From Chimonanthus salicifolius (Eukaryota; Streptophyta; Magnoliopsida; Laurales; Calycanthaceae), in assembly GCA_013350335.1 (NCBI GenBank), contig CM023540.1, forward strand, positions 27,445,175 through 27,509,174: DNA of 64,000 nt. The letters are read 5' to 3'. The notes under the pieces were generated by a model, which had not been told where the DNA came from, made no database searches, and saw only the letters and a program-made list of their open reading frames with translations. This document shows positions 45,906 through 57,084 of the stretch, piece after piece; position 1 is the first letter of the stretch, and each line of letters begins with the position of its first letter. Position numbers and translations under genes: made by a program.

Positions 45906-48611
45906 ATTGAAAAAACTGGCCAAAGTAGACCGGTCTATGCAATTGGCATCGATCTTGGTACCACATATTCATGCGTTGGTGTATGGCTTACAAACCATTG
46001 TAGGGTTGAGATTATAACAAATGATCAAGGAAACCGTACTACACCATCATGTGTCGCATTCACAGACATTGAGCGTCTCATAGGAGATGGTGCAAAAAAT
46101 CAAGCTGCCACGAATCCCGTCAATACTATCTTTGGTAAATTTTTAGTTTGGAATATGATTCTCTCTTGCTCCATATGATTGCAAGTTGTTTATGCTTGTT
46201 GATATTGTGTTCTTTTGATTTCCATTTAATAACTATACCCTTCTAATCTTCTATTGTTATAAATATTTTGTAAGGCACATCCATTGATCCTAGTTTCCAA
46301 GAAATGTTCATGATATTGAAGTAATGCTTGAAAAAATAATAATTAGAAACATGCAACCTTCAAATAATGTGATCATTGTAGAATAGAATACTATCTGATA
46401 CTTGATATTTTGACCAAATTCATTGGCCCATTTTTTTTTTATAAAACTGTCCTTGTCATTTAAATGTATTTGACTTCCGATAATTGGTCTTTCATTTTTT
46501 TAATGATGTCATGTTTGTTATCCATCTAGTCTCTATGGTATCAATGCTCAAAAATGAAAAATGGGGCCCCTATTGTAGTATCACCTTTCCCTGCTCCCTG
46601 TGTGATCCATCGCTCCCTGTTTGATCTATCGTGGTTGTTGAACCCTACATCCTGAGGCATGCATGATTTGAAGACTAGTCGGGGAACTACCAAGTCTCTC
46701 TCCAATGAAACTGACTTGAGTATTTAACATCCGAAATGGTCAATCAGGGGTTAGAAATATATTATAGTAAATGCGGTAATGTAATTTGATTTTGTGATTT
46801 GAGTTTATATAATAAAGATGATTTGATGAAATACTAAAATCACTTGTTTGTGTTTCTTGTGTCCTAGTTCTTTCAAACGTAAGCTTAAATACACAATCTC
46901 TTTTAATTTCATTACGTTTTGTTTGCATTGCGATTAAAAAACTTATGTCATTAATTTTGTTTCAGATGTGAAGCGATTAATAGGGAGGAGATACAGTGAT
47001 GCCTCAGTTCAAAGTGATATTAAGCTTTGGCCTTTCAAGGTCATAGAGGACTCAGGCAACAAACCTATGATTGCCATTGAATGCAAAGGTGAGGAAAAGC
47101 AATTTGCTGCAGAGGAGATCTCCTCGATGATCCTCACAAAGATGCGGGAGATTGCTGAGGACTATCTTGCCACCAAGGTTAAAAATGCAGTGGTCACTGT
47201 CCCTGCTTATTTCAATGATTCACAGCGCCAGTCAACCAAAGATGCAGGCATGATTGCTGGGCTCAATGTCATGTCGATCATCACTGAGCCAACTGCTGCG
47301 GCCATTGCTTATAATCTTGAAACAAATGCTTGCAATGAAGTTGAGAAGAATGTTCTCATCTTTGATCTTGGAGGTGGAACCTTTGACATTTCCATTCTCA
47401 TTGACAAAGAGGGTAGATTGGAGGTGAAGGCTACGGCAGGAGATACCCACCTCGGTGGAGAGGACTTCGACAGTCGCATGGTGGACTATCTCATCAGGGA
47501 ATTCAACAAGAGGCACAAAAAAGATATCAGTGGAAACCCAAGGACAATAAGAAGGTTGAGGACAACTTGTGAAAGGGCAAAGAGGGTACTCTCAACCATG
47601 GTTCAGACCAGTATCGATATTGATTGCTTGCATGAGGGAATAGACTTCCATTGTATTTTCACCCGTGCAAAGTTTGATGAGTTGAACATGGATCTTTTCG
47701 GGAAATGTTTAGAGCTTGTTGAGAATTGTTTAAGTGATGCAAAGATGGCAAAGGACTTCATCCATGAAATCATTCTTGTCGGTGGTTCCTCTAGGATCCC
47801 AAGGGTTCAAAGGCTGTTGCAGGATTTCTTCAACGGCAAGGAGCTTTGCAAGAGTATCAACCCTGATGAGGCTGTTGCCTTCGGCGCTGCCATCCAGGCT
47901 GCCAAGATGATTGGTTTGGGAAATAAGAGGGTGAAGGATTTGGTACTATTGGATGTCACCCCTCTCTCACTTGGAGTCGAGGTCAAAGGAGAACTGATGA
48001 GCATTGTGATTCCAAGGAACACAACCATTCCCACAACTAAGGAGTCGATTTATATTACCTCTGATGACTACCAAACCAGCATTTTATTCCAAGTCTACCA
48101 GGGTGAAAGATCTCAATCCACAGAAAACAATTTATTGGGTGAATTCAAACTTAATGATATCCCTTCTGCCTTAAAAGGTGAGATTCCAGTTACGGTGTGC
48201 TTCCAATTAGATGTTGATGGTATCTTGACAGTTTCTGCAGTAGTGAAAAGGACCGGGCAAAAGAGCGAGATAACTATCAACAATAACGAGCATGTTTTAA
48301 GTAAGGAGCAAATAAAGAAGATGCTTGATGATGCAGAGAAGTACAGGCTTGAAGATGAACAATTCAAGAAAGCTGCACGAGCTAGGAATGCTCTAGAGGA
48401 CTATGCATATGACATTAAGAAGATTATCAACAAATACAAGATTGGTTCAACACTTCATGCCATGGGGAAGAAGAAGATCGAGGAAGCCCTTGACGAGATG
48501 GTCAAGTGGCTAGACAGCAACCAAAGTGCAATGGCTGATGAATTCCTTCACAAGGAGAAAGAACTAAAGAGCATATGTGATCCTATAATTTCTAATATTC
48601 AGAATGTGTGA
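45906..48611 (+). pseudogene. HSP70 copy 5 with start codon lost
   Basis: Exons are 45906-46134 and 46966-48611. The start ATG is ATT here (45906-45908), an in-frame TAG directly precedes it, and no other in-frame ATG lies in exon 1. A TTG codon is replaced by 12 nt (AGACCGGTCTAT), adding RPVY before [12 protein letters not shown] in frame; exon 1 is thus 229 nt. Everything else is open: [27 protein letters not shown], beta domain, lid, and the end [11 protein letters not shown], in total 624 codons if translated. There is no EEVD tail. The 5' half of exon 2 resembles copies 3/4, while the adenosine-motif region and the extreme 3' end ([16 protein letters not shown]) resemble copy 2, so the gene looks mosaic. 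Non-AUG initiation could rescue it in principle. Confidence 0.87.
45926..45937. other. 12-bp palindromic filler in exon 1
   Basis: TAGACCGGTCTA is a perfect palindrome, present only in copy 5 at a point where the others read AAGTTTGGCA. Such palindromic filler is a usual form of transposon excision footprint; this origin is inferred. Confidence 0.5.
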
Positions 48612-49614
48612 AGATGCTTCAAAATTTATGAGACAAATCCTTTTGTTTGCTGATAAGATTTTGTTCTTCGTTTGTTGGTAACTTGAATTTTCATCTCTCT
48701 TTTGGACAATCTTAAATTCAGAAAATTTATGATTCCTACTCATCTCTACTTTTGATATTTTAGGCACGATGAATTTCATACTCTAAGGGGACAACTATTC
48801 ACGTTTGAGCTTTTCATGACAAAAGAAGTATCCCATTAAGTGATAAATGTTACTTCTCATATCTGTCCTTTAAAATACAATCATAAACTCTGCTACTATC
48901 TTATACCAACTAGTAAAGCAAAATTAAAAATATATGAATTTAAATTACATTCTTGTTTTCAAGAATGCAAAAGTGATTTTTTTTATGAAGAAAAAAGAAG
49001 TGACTTTGACCAAGCAAGCAAAAAGTGACTCACCATCTTTGTTTCAAAAAAGCATTTCTTTTTTTCTAAACCAGGCAAGCAATTTCTTTTTCTATTATAG
49101 GTCGGTTGTCCTGCTATGAGATCTAAGTAATCTAAGCTCATTTTCTTTTGAGGCATCCACCCTTGACTATGACCTAGTCTTAATAAAGTCATTCTTTCAT
49201 TTTGTAGGCCATACCAAATTGACAGCAAAATATTTTTGAGAATAAACGGAGAAACTGACTAATTGAGGGTTATTAGTTGGGTTATTTTATAATCATCAAT
49301 ATTTAAATTATAGTAAACTCTTTGTAACGTAGTACTCTATAAAGTTATAATATGTCTAAAATAATATTTGCAGCTGGTCTCGACTTTGGGCCTATACAAA
49401 ATGTAATAAATTTCTCTAACTTAGTACTCAATACATTTAGAATAAAAAATATACTTTTTCAACCATTTTGTAAAGTAATATTTCATACATTCATAATACA
49501 AAATTACTGTAAAAGTGACAAGGACCTCACAAATTGATAAAGTGTGGAAGTCTCGAGAAGATTTGGGATAAAAAGAGAGGAGTGGGGATGTGGGTAGGGG
49601 AGATTATTTATTAT
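48612..49614 (+). repeat. HSP70 3' flank of copy 5
   Basis: The flank resembles 263-490 and 34302-34750. Beyond about 49300 it becomes unrelated AT-rich sequence up to the foldback element. No gene is supported. Confidence 0.55.
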
Positions 49615-49622
49615 TTTATAAA

Positions 49623-50709
49623 GGGGAGCCATTTAGACACGGGTAAAATCTTTCAGCAAGCACGGGTTTTCGATTTTTTGGTGGAAATTACCGCGTTGCC
49701 CCTTCCGCTTCAGCGTGATCCGGACTTGAGATATACCATCGGATCGTTTGGACCATTCGTCCGTACGGTATGCAATGCTACAGTAATACTGCATTATTTA
49801 AATAATAAAATCTCCTTTAAAATTTTAAAGTTATTTTTTAAGTACTGTGTATTTCCAAAATTTGTCAAATTAAATATCTAGACTAATTACGATAACCTCA
49901 TAAAAATACTTTAAGACTTGAATGTATTTTAACATTCCCAAATGCTTAAAACACAGTGTTTTACAAATAAGGGTATCCCTCGGCTGTGCCGAAAACACAT
50001 TTGAGAGTGTCAAAAGACCTTGAAGTCTTAAAGTATTTTTATCAAGTTATCGTAATTAGTTTAGATATTCAATTTGAGAAATTTTGGAAATAGACGGTAC
50101 TTAAAAAATAACTTTAAAGTTTTAAAGAAGATTTTATTATTTAAATAATACACTGTGAATAGCATCGGCAACGTACACCATTATTTTTAAAGCACTGTGT
50201 ATTTCTAAAATTTCTCAAATTGAATATCCAGACTAATTATGATAACCTGATAAAAATACTTTAAGACTTTAAGGTCTTTTGACACTCACAAATGTATTTT
50301 CGGCACAGTTGAGGGATACCCTTATTGGAAAAATACTGTGTTTTAAGCATTTGAGAGTGTCAAAAGATGTTGAAGTCTTAAAGTATTTTTATCATATTGT
50401 CGTAATTAGTCTGGATATTTAATTTGAGAAATTTTGGAAATACACAGTGGTTAAAAAATAACTTTAAAATTTTAAATGAGATTTTATTATTTAAATAATG
50501 TAGTATTACTATAGCATATGCAAGACGTCCGGACGAATGGATTTAGGCATGAATAATTGTCCGAATGATCCGGTGGTCCGAACGACAGAAAAATGTTCTT
50601 ATCTCATGTCCAGACCACACTGACGCGAAAGGGCAACGTGGTAATTTCCACCAAAAATCGCGAATCCCGTGTCTGCAGGAGGAAGTTGCCTGTGTCTAAA
50701 TTGCTCGCC
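49623..50709. mobile_element. Giant foldback element (1087 bp)
   Basis: Perfect 8-bp duplication TTTATAAA (49615-49622, 50710-50717). The ends are inverted: GGGGAGCCATTTAGACAC on the left and, reverse-complemented, GGCGAGCAATTTAGACAC on the right. The interior has GC-richer arms (GACCATTCGTCCGTACGG and its inverse near 50530) and two core hairpins in a row, about 49790-50130 and 50190-50500. It is the same family as 39438-40346. The 115-codon frame at 49534-49881 crosses the element border and is not a gene. Confidence 0.87.
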
Positions 50710-51380
50710 TTTATAAATATAATATAATATATAAAGAAGACAAATAGGCTAAACACTTTGTTCTCTGCTGAATAATAGAGATATGCAAACTGCTTACTGT
50801 CTGGGTTACACGGTGACAAAGAGATCTACCCACTTCTACAAGAGTCTGCCAGATGATTTTTTCCATAAAGAGAAGTCGAAAGGACTTTTTAGTAATAGGT
50901 GAGAGCTTTTAGGAGATTTTTAAAAAGTAATATTGCTAGACACTCTAATTTAATAAGCACTATAATGTAATATATGTATTATGGTCCCAACCAGGGGTAT
51001 AAATCTCGGTATCAGCCAATAAATTTATCTCTTATTTTTTTAAAAAAACCTCCAATATCAACGATATATATTGGATATCAGCCGATACGTATCATATCGA
51101 CCGATATATAAAGATTTAAAAAACCGATATATATGACCGATATAACACGTATCAGCCAATATTTACACCAGATTGAATTGGTGTGAGAGGGGATATTATA
51201 AAGTTGTTCGGCCCATTTGAAGTAGATTTTATTAGGTTGGTCTAGAGTTTATAAATATTTAAAGGGAAATTCTACAAAACACCCGGGCATCTGCTAGACG
51301 TGCCCATAATCAAACGATCATATGTGATATCATTATAACAAAAGTGTTGGTAGAGAGTTCAAATAAAAATCAAATCAAAT
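50710..51380. other. Intergenic region with one degenerate MITE
   Basis: 50994-51171 starts CAGGGGTATAAATCTCGG and contains GATATCAGCCGATA-type palindromes, ending near TATTTACACCAG. It is a decayed member of the CGGCCGATAT family without a clear target duplication. Otherwise I see nothing. Confidence 0.5.
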
Positions 51381-52352
51381 GGAAAAAAGAGAGACCTTTC
51401 CTTAGACTTTGTATTGGTTGTCTTGTATTTTTTAGAAAATGAAAATGGTGTCATTTGAAAATAATGTCAAAAATTATAAATGAGAAAATAGATATAAAAA
51501 TGACATACGAATCTGAAAAATGGGACAGCATAAAAGGTTAGTTCAAAAAATAGAAATTGAAAATATAAATATTCTGGTTATATGTAGAGATTATAAAAAA
51601 TAAGAAAAAAGAAAAATGGAAAACAAGAGGGACAGGAAAATGAAATAGAAAACAGTGGAGAATCCGAAAGCAACAAATGAAGGGAAAAAAAAAGGGATCT
51701 GACCTGATAGCTTCTAACAGTGTTCATTTGGGTAAAAAAAAAGAACATGAACTAATTTGAATGTAATGATATAATAAATAAACGAAAACGGAAAACGAAT
51801 CTGCAAAAAAAATAGAAAAATTGGTGTATTTTCATCGCCTGAAGAAAGAAGACGATGAGGAGAAAAGGATTTGAAGGGTTTTGTTTCTTCTCTGCCGTGG
51901 AGAGATGAAAAGTATTGTTGGTAGGGCCCACATGGGCTATTGAATTTTTTTTTTTATGTTCCTTCGATTGCAAGTAACGTTTGGAAGTGGTTTTGAGAGA
52001 AGGAAAGGTGCAAGTGGTTTTTAAAGAGGAAAAGTGCAAGTGGTTTTGAGATTGGAAAAGTGGAACCGATGTGAGGCGTCCATGTACTCGAGATGATTAA
52101 TATTAATTTCAATTGAATCTGAATTTTAGACCTGAAAATAAAGTTTAAATTAAAAAAGAACATTAGATGTGAGAAAAAAATCAAATATGAAAGGATTTTC
52201 AAAAGGGAATTTGGATTTAACCGCTAAAATCAAATTTATTTAAGAGCAAAAAATTTGAAAGAGAGAATGTACATAGGGGACAATCTAATAATGGAACAGG
52301 AGATGATGTAGTTAAAAGGAACACCTTTCCTTCAAGATGAAAGTAGGGCTAA
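51381..52352 (+). promoter_or_regulatory. Distal upstream module of HSP70 copy 6
   Basis: 51381-51690 parallels 42680-42990. The block with GGGCCCACATGGGCTATTGA (about 51925) and TACTCGAGATGATTAA (52084) parallels the modules of copies 2-5. The 95-codon minus frame at 51752-52039 lies in it and is not kept elsewhere. Confidence 0.45.
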
Positions 52353-53668
52353 GGCTGCCTTTGCATAGAGGGTAATTTTTATAAGGGTTACCTCACAATA
52401 GAGGTCACCTTTGAGTAGATGTCACTTTTGAAAAGAGATTACTCTTATCTTATTTGATAATTGCAGTGGTAAAGTAAGAATTTATCTTAAGGGTAAAAAA
52501 CATTCTTTGGTATCTATTAGCAGGGGTAACCTGATATATTAATAATTTTATGAGAAATTTTATAAAATATAATTATTAAATAATATTCATTAAGTAAATC
52601 TAATATTATCTAATTTTTATAGATTCTTTTTTATAACTATAATTTAAAATGAATACTTGCATTCTAACAGTAAAAAAAAAAATTAAAGAAAAAAATAGAT
52701 ATTATTATTTTAAATCCCAATAAATGAATAAAAAAATATCAACATATCTCTTTATAAAAAAATATAATTTGTTCATTGGTAAAATGAAATATATAATATA
52801 ATAAATTATTATAATAGTTTAATAAATCACAATAAATATAAAATTAATATTAAAAATTGTCACGGGCTGAACTCCTTAAAAATAGAATATTTTGACAAAT
52901 ATGTTTTAGAAAATTTTATTTTTATTTTTATATTATATAGATTTAATAAAATTATTAATTCTCATAAAATTGTTAATATGTTAGTTTACCCCTACTTACA
53001 ATTACCTCTAGTCAAGGGTAGCCCCTGTAAAAATTTACCCCTCACCCAAATGCATCATGTTGAAAACGTTGCAGAAATTTTATTTTTATATTATATAGAT
53101 TTAATAAAATTAATAATTCTAATAAAATTGTTAATATGTTAGTTTACCCCTACTTACAATTACACCTACTCAAGGGTAACCCCTATAAAAAATTACCCCT
53201 AACCCAAATGCATCACGTTGAAAATGTTGTAGAAATTTTTTTTATATTATATTGATTTAATATAATTATTAATTCTCATAAAATTGTTAATATGTTAGTT
53301 TACCCCTACTTACAATTACCCTTACTTAAGGGTAACCCCTATAAACATTTACCCCTCACCCAAATGCATCACGTTGAAAATGTTGACACATTTATAAAAT
53401 AATCTTCTAATAGAATAAATTGTTAATTTACCCCTACTCACCAAAATAAATAAATAAATAAAATGTAAAAAAAAAAACTCATAAAAGAGCAAAAGGGAGG
53501 GTAAGGAAGGGTATTCAAGAATGAATATCCCAAGCCCCATGGGGTAATTCAAAATGGTGACCAGAAGGATAAAAATTTGAATTTTTACTCTTATCCCCTT
53601 GTTACCAAACGAGGATAACAAGGGGTAACGGGGGGTTACCCCCTCTTATCCCCCATCCCATCGCAGCC
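52353..53668. mobile_element. Tourist/PIF-Harbinger-like non-autonomous element
   Basis: 1316 bp flanked by TAA on both sides (52350-52352, 53669-53671). The left end is GGCTGCCTTTGCATAGAGGG and the right end CCCATCGCAGCC, with short inverted GGCTGC. A 3-bp TAA target and GGCTGC/GGCCTG-type ends are typical of PIF/Harbinger. The interior has three tandem copies of a ~157-bp unit (TTAGTTTACCCCTACTTAC at 52981, 53139 and 53295). It contains no transposase. The paralogous modules at 26760 and 43610 lack it. Confidence 0.7.
52910..53400 (+). repeat. Three tandem repeats of about 157 bp
   Basis: Each unit holds AATTGTTAATATGTTAG, TTTACCCCTACTTACAATTA and ACCCAAATGCATCA.GTTGAA. The spacings are 158 and 156 bp, with a decayed partial unit after 53400. 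Confidence 0.75.
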
Positions 53669-53813
53669 TAAAACTCGGATCGGATTGGGTTATGTTTCAA
53701 TAAACTATATTCAACCTATGTGAAAGATTATTGAATCAAACTTGAATTGCTCACCTAAGTTACTCAACGCAACCCAATTTGATTTGAATTTCTTATCCGA
53801 GTGCTGGTTTATA

Positions 53814-55058
53814 GCTTAATGCACTTATATTGGGTCGATTACTTTTAAATTATTTAATTTGACCCGATTCAAATTTCATGCAAATTAATCTTTTCTAACT
53901 CTACCCAACCCAAATTATACAAAAATATAACCTAAACCCGTTAATTTCTTGTGTCAGATTAAAACTCGACCCTAACTTCACCGTAGCTGAAAGGAAAACA
54001 TAAAACAAAAAATGAGAGATTTGGAGAGAGAGATGGCGTCAAATTGGTTTGGAAGGATCATGGTGGGCAGGGCCGTCTAGAAACAAGTTGAGGCCTAAGA
54101 CAAAAAATTTAAATGGGCCTTCTTGGAGTTCATGCATAAATTCCATTCGTCAGGACGGTCTACATATGCATAGTGCATTAGTTAAAAAAAACTATATAAT
54201 TCCTATAGTTTTGAATAAAAAAATCACCTTTAAAATTTTAAAATTATTTTTTAAACACTATGTATTTTCAAGATTTCTCAAATTGAATATCCGGACTAAT
54301 TATGATAACCTGATAAAAATACTTTAAGACTTTAAGGTCTTTTGACACTCCCAAATATTTAAAACACAGTATGTTACAAATAAAGGGTATTCCTCGGCTG
54401 TGCCTAAAATACACTTCCGAAAGTCCAAACAACTAACCGTGAAACCCGTTGAACTACAAATTCAAAACTAAACAAATATATGAAATTTGAAAACTTAGAT
54501 CTTTTAAATGATTGTTTAACTGGATTTTTTTTGTTTTGAAGAAGGGACGGGATTTGGGATGGGAAAAGATCACATATTTTTGGTAAACAATCATTTGAAA
54601 GATTTAAGATTTTAAATATCACATATTTGTTCAGCTTTGAATTTGGAGTTCAATCGTTTTTACAGTTTGTTGTTTGGACTTTCGGAAGTGTGTTTTTGAC
54701 ACAGTTGAGGAATACCCTTATTTGTAAAAGACTGTGTTTTAAATATTTAGGAGTGTCAAAAGAACTTAAAGTCTTAAAGTATTTTTATCAAGTTATCCTA
54801 ATTAGTCCGAATATTCAATTTGAGAAATTTTAGAAATACACAGTGCACTACGGTGAGAGAGGCCTTCATTCATCTGGGGGCCTAAGGCGACCGCCTTTCT
54901 TGACTAATGGTCAAGACGGCCCTGATGGTGGGATTTGTTCGTTCTAGTGATTATCGAGAATCACTCAAACTTCCACTTTCAAATTTCAATTTTACAACTC
55001 ACCTTTTAAGGTAGAAGAATCCGCTTCTGATCGCGAGCGTCCATTTCGATCCGACGGC
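53814..55058 (+). promoter_or_regulatory. Proximal upstream module of HSP70 copy 6, split by a hAT element
   Basis: 53814-54067 and 54925-55058 together parallel 490-880 of copy 1. As in copy 1, the TATA-containing part is deleted (GATCCGACGGCGTAAAAAG). Confidence 0.55.
54068..54924. mobile_element. Non-autonomous hAT element (857 bp)
   Basis: The ends CAGGGCCGTCTAGAAAC and CAAGACGGCCCTG are inverted, and the flanks are a perfect 8-bp duplication ATGGTGGG (54060-54067, 54925-54932). Copy 1 has the uninterrupted site GGATCATGGTGGGATTTG near 738-755. The interior contains the same core hairpin as the giant foldback elements (left arm about 54190-54420, right arm 54670-54850), bounded by AGTGCATTA and AGTGCACTA, which may be a second, nested insertion. 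No transposase. Confidence 0.9.
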
Positions 55059-55138
55059 GTAAAAAGTAGCTCTTCCTCCTCACTGAGTCCACTCATTGAA
55101 GCTCAAAGTTTCTACTCACACATAAAGACTAGAGATTG
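55059..55138 (+). other. Putative 5'-UTR exon of copy 6
   Basis: Parallel to 880-957, ending at GATTG|GTAATG. As in copy 1, the matching acceptor is lost (TTTTGATTTACAA before the coding exon). Confidence 0.5.
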
Positions 55139-56165
55139 GTAATGTGTTATTTTTATCATTTTATATTTTTTAAATGTTTGGAAGATGGGTTACTGATGGT
55201 GGTGTCGGTTCTTCAACTTGCGTTAACCAGTTCTGAATGGTGTCGGTCAAAAACCCTAACTTAGAGAGATCAGTGATGTTTATTTTTTGTTTCTTCATTC
55301 AATATTATAGTTGTAATTTGCATCTGAAAAAACATGAAAGATAAGTGGGGATTATGGCTTCCCATTTTGACATTTTGAAAGTAACTTTTAGAAACTTGCT
55401 TCAAAGAAGGGCATATGTGATATATTCTAGTGTACACCAGAGATATCTCTTCAATGTGTGATGAAGAAAAAAGATGATGTTTGGGTCTCACTAACATGTT
55501 GAATATTCTCGGAATCCGGCATCATAGCGGTTCGGTGGCTGATAAAACGGTACAACACTAATACCATAAAAAACCTGACATCCATCCGGTAAACCGTTCA
55601 AAATATAAGCACCGCTCTGTTTTTTCGCAATCATTTTCATTTAAACAGTTGAAAAGAATGTTGCTTTGTTGGTGGAAGCCGAAGGTAGAAGACGATGGAA
55701 GAAAGAGGAAAGTAAGGTTTTCTTACACATCCCTTTTTTACTCAGCAAGAGCAGTAAACTCTTTTTCCAGTTAATAAGAAAAATGAAGATTGATGGAGTC
55801 TTTTGAAACTATTAAAAATGAGAAAAAAAAATTAAGGGGAGGGATGTAAATAGAGTGAGGTATATTATTTAATTATTTTGAATAACTAATTCTTTACATT
55901 CACTTTATCAATTCTTTAAGTTTAAAATAAACTATATTTTGTTTTTATTTTTAATCAAATAACATAATAAAAACATAATCAAGAAGTATACTTATCATCT
56001 TCATTTTTTTTGATAAATTAAGTATAAACTTTTCTGACTTTTTATTTTGTACATATGGTTGTATTTTTTTTTTAACTATATATGTCTATATGCAGATATA
56101 TGTATCAATATATGACTAAAAATGTAATGAAACGACTTACATTTTACTAATGAAATACTATTGAG

Positions 56166-56295
56166 CAGGGTTGAATATCGGACGTTATGCCGTCATATCT
56201 GCTGATATCGGCCGTTTTTGTTAAAAAATAAAAAATTAAGGAGAGAGAAAAATGTCGACCGATATATCGGTCGAGACCATTTTTTTCGACCCCTG
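56166..56295. mobile_element. hAT-like MITE of the CGGCCGATAT family
   Basis: 130 bp, CAGGGTTGAATATCGG to TTTCGACCCCTG, with the duplication CTATTGAG (56158-56165, 56296-56303). It is the paralogue of 1986-2129; the right terminus is intact here. Confidence 0.85.
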
Positions 56296-57084
56296 CTATT
56301 GAGTCTCATTTCGGTTCTTTCTGGTCTATTCTGACCCGAATGAGCCTTGATCTAGACAAAATGGGTTGCATCGGATTGTTTCGTCTATACCTGTTCTATT
56401 TTACTGATTTTATTTTTTTAATTATATATTATACATTTAAAATCTAACTATGTAGACTTAATAAGCTACAAAAGTAGCAAATTGCAATCCAAAATTCAAT
56501 TTTCAACTACTTGACATTAATAATCAAAGTTATCAGGTATCCTTAATTCATAGATGTTTATTGACTTTAACCACTTAGATAAAGTGGCTCAAAATTGAGT
56601 TTAGTATTGAAATTTAGTTCAACAGTCGTCAAGTCTGTTTTCATTTCATATGGTCTAACATTTTATGAATTTAATGAAAATTGGTGAAAAAATAAAAATT
56701 GTGCCTAATGTGTTGAGTTTTGACCTTGGAGTTTTGAATAAATTAGAATGCAAGTTTATTTATTGAATTTGTATTTGATTTTTATTAGAGTAAAATTCAA
56801 ACTCTCTTGAATGAATATTTGATAATTACACTATTATAACTTGAGATTAAGAACATAAACAGGTACATAATGATAATTTATGTTTTAAGTTGTATAACTT
56901 AGTCTAAAATGATGAAATACTTAATTGCAACTTTTTTATAAGTTTATAGTATTTTCTTCGTTCTTTTATTTTTAAATGGATTTTGAACCGGCTTTGACAA
57001 CTATGGAAATCATTATTATGCCAAAGGATTCCACCACATGTGACTGTGAGTGGATCCGAAGGGGGTGGGGGAAGAGGGGGAACC

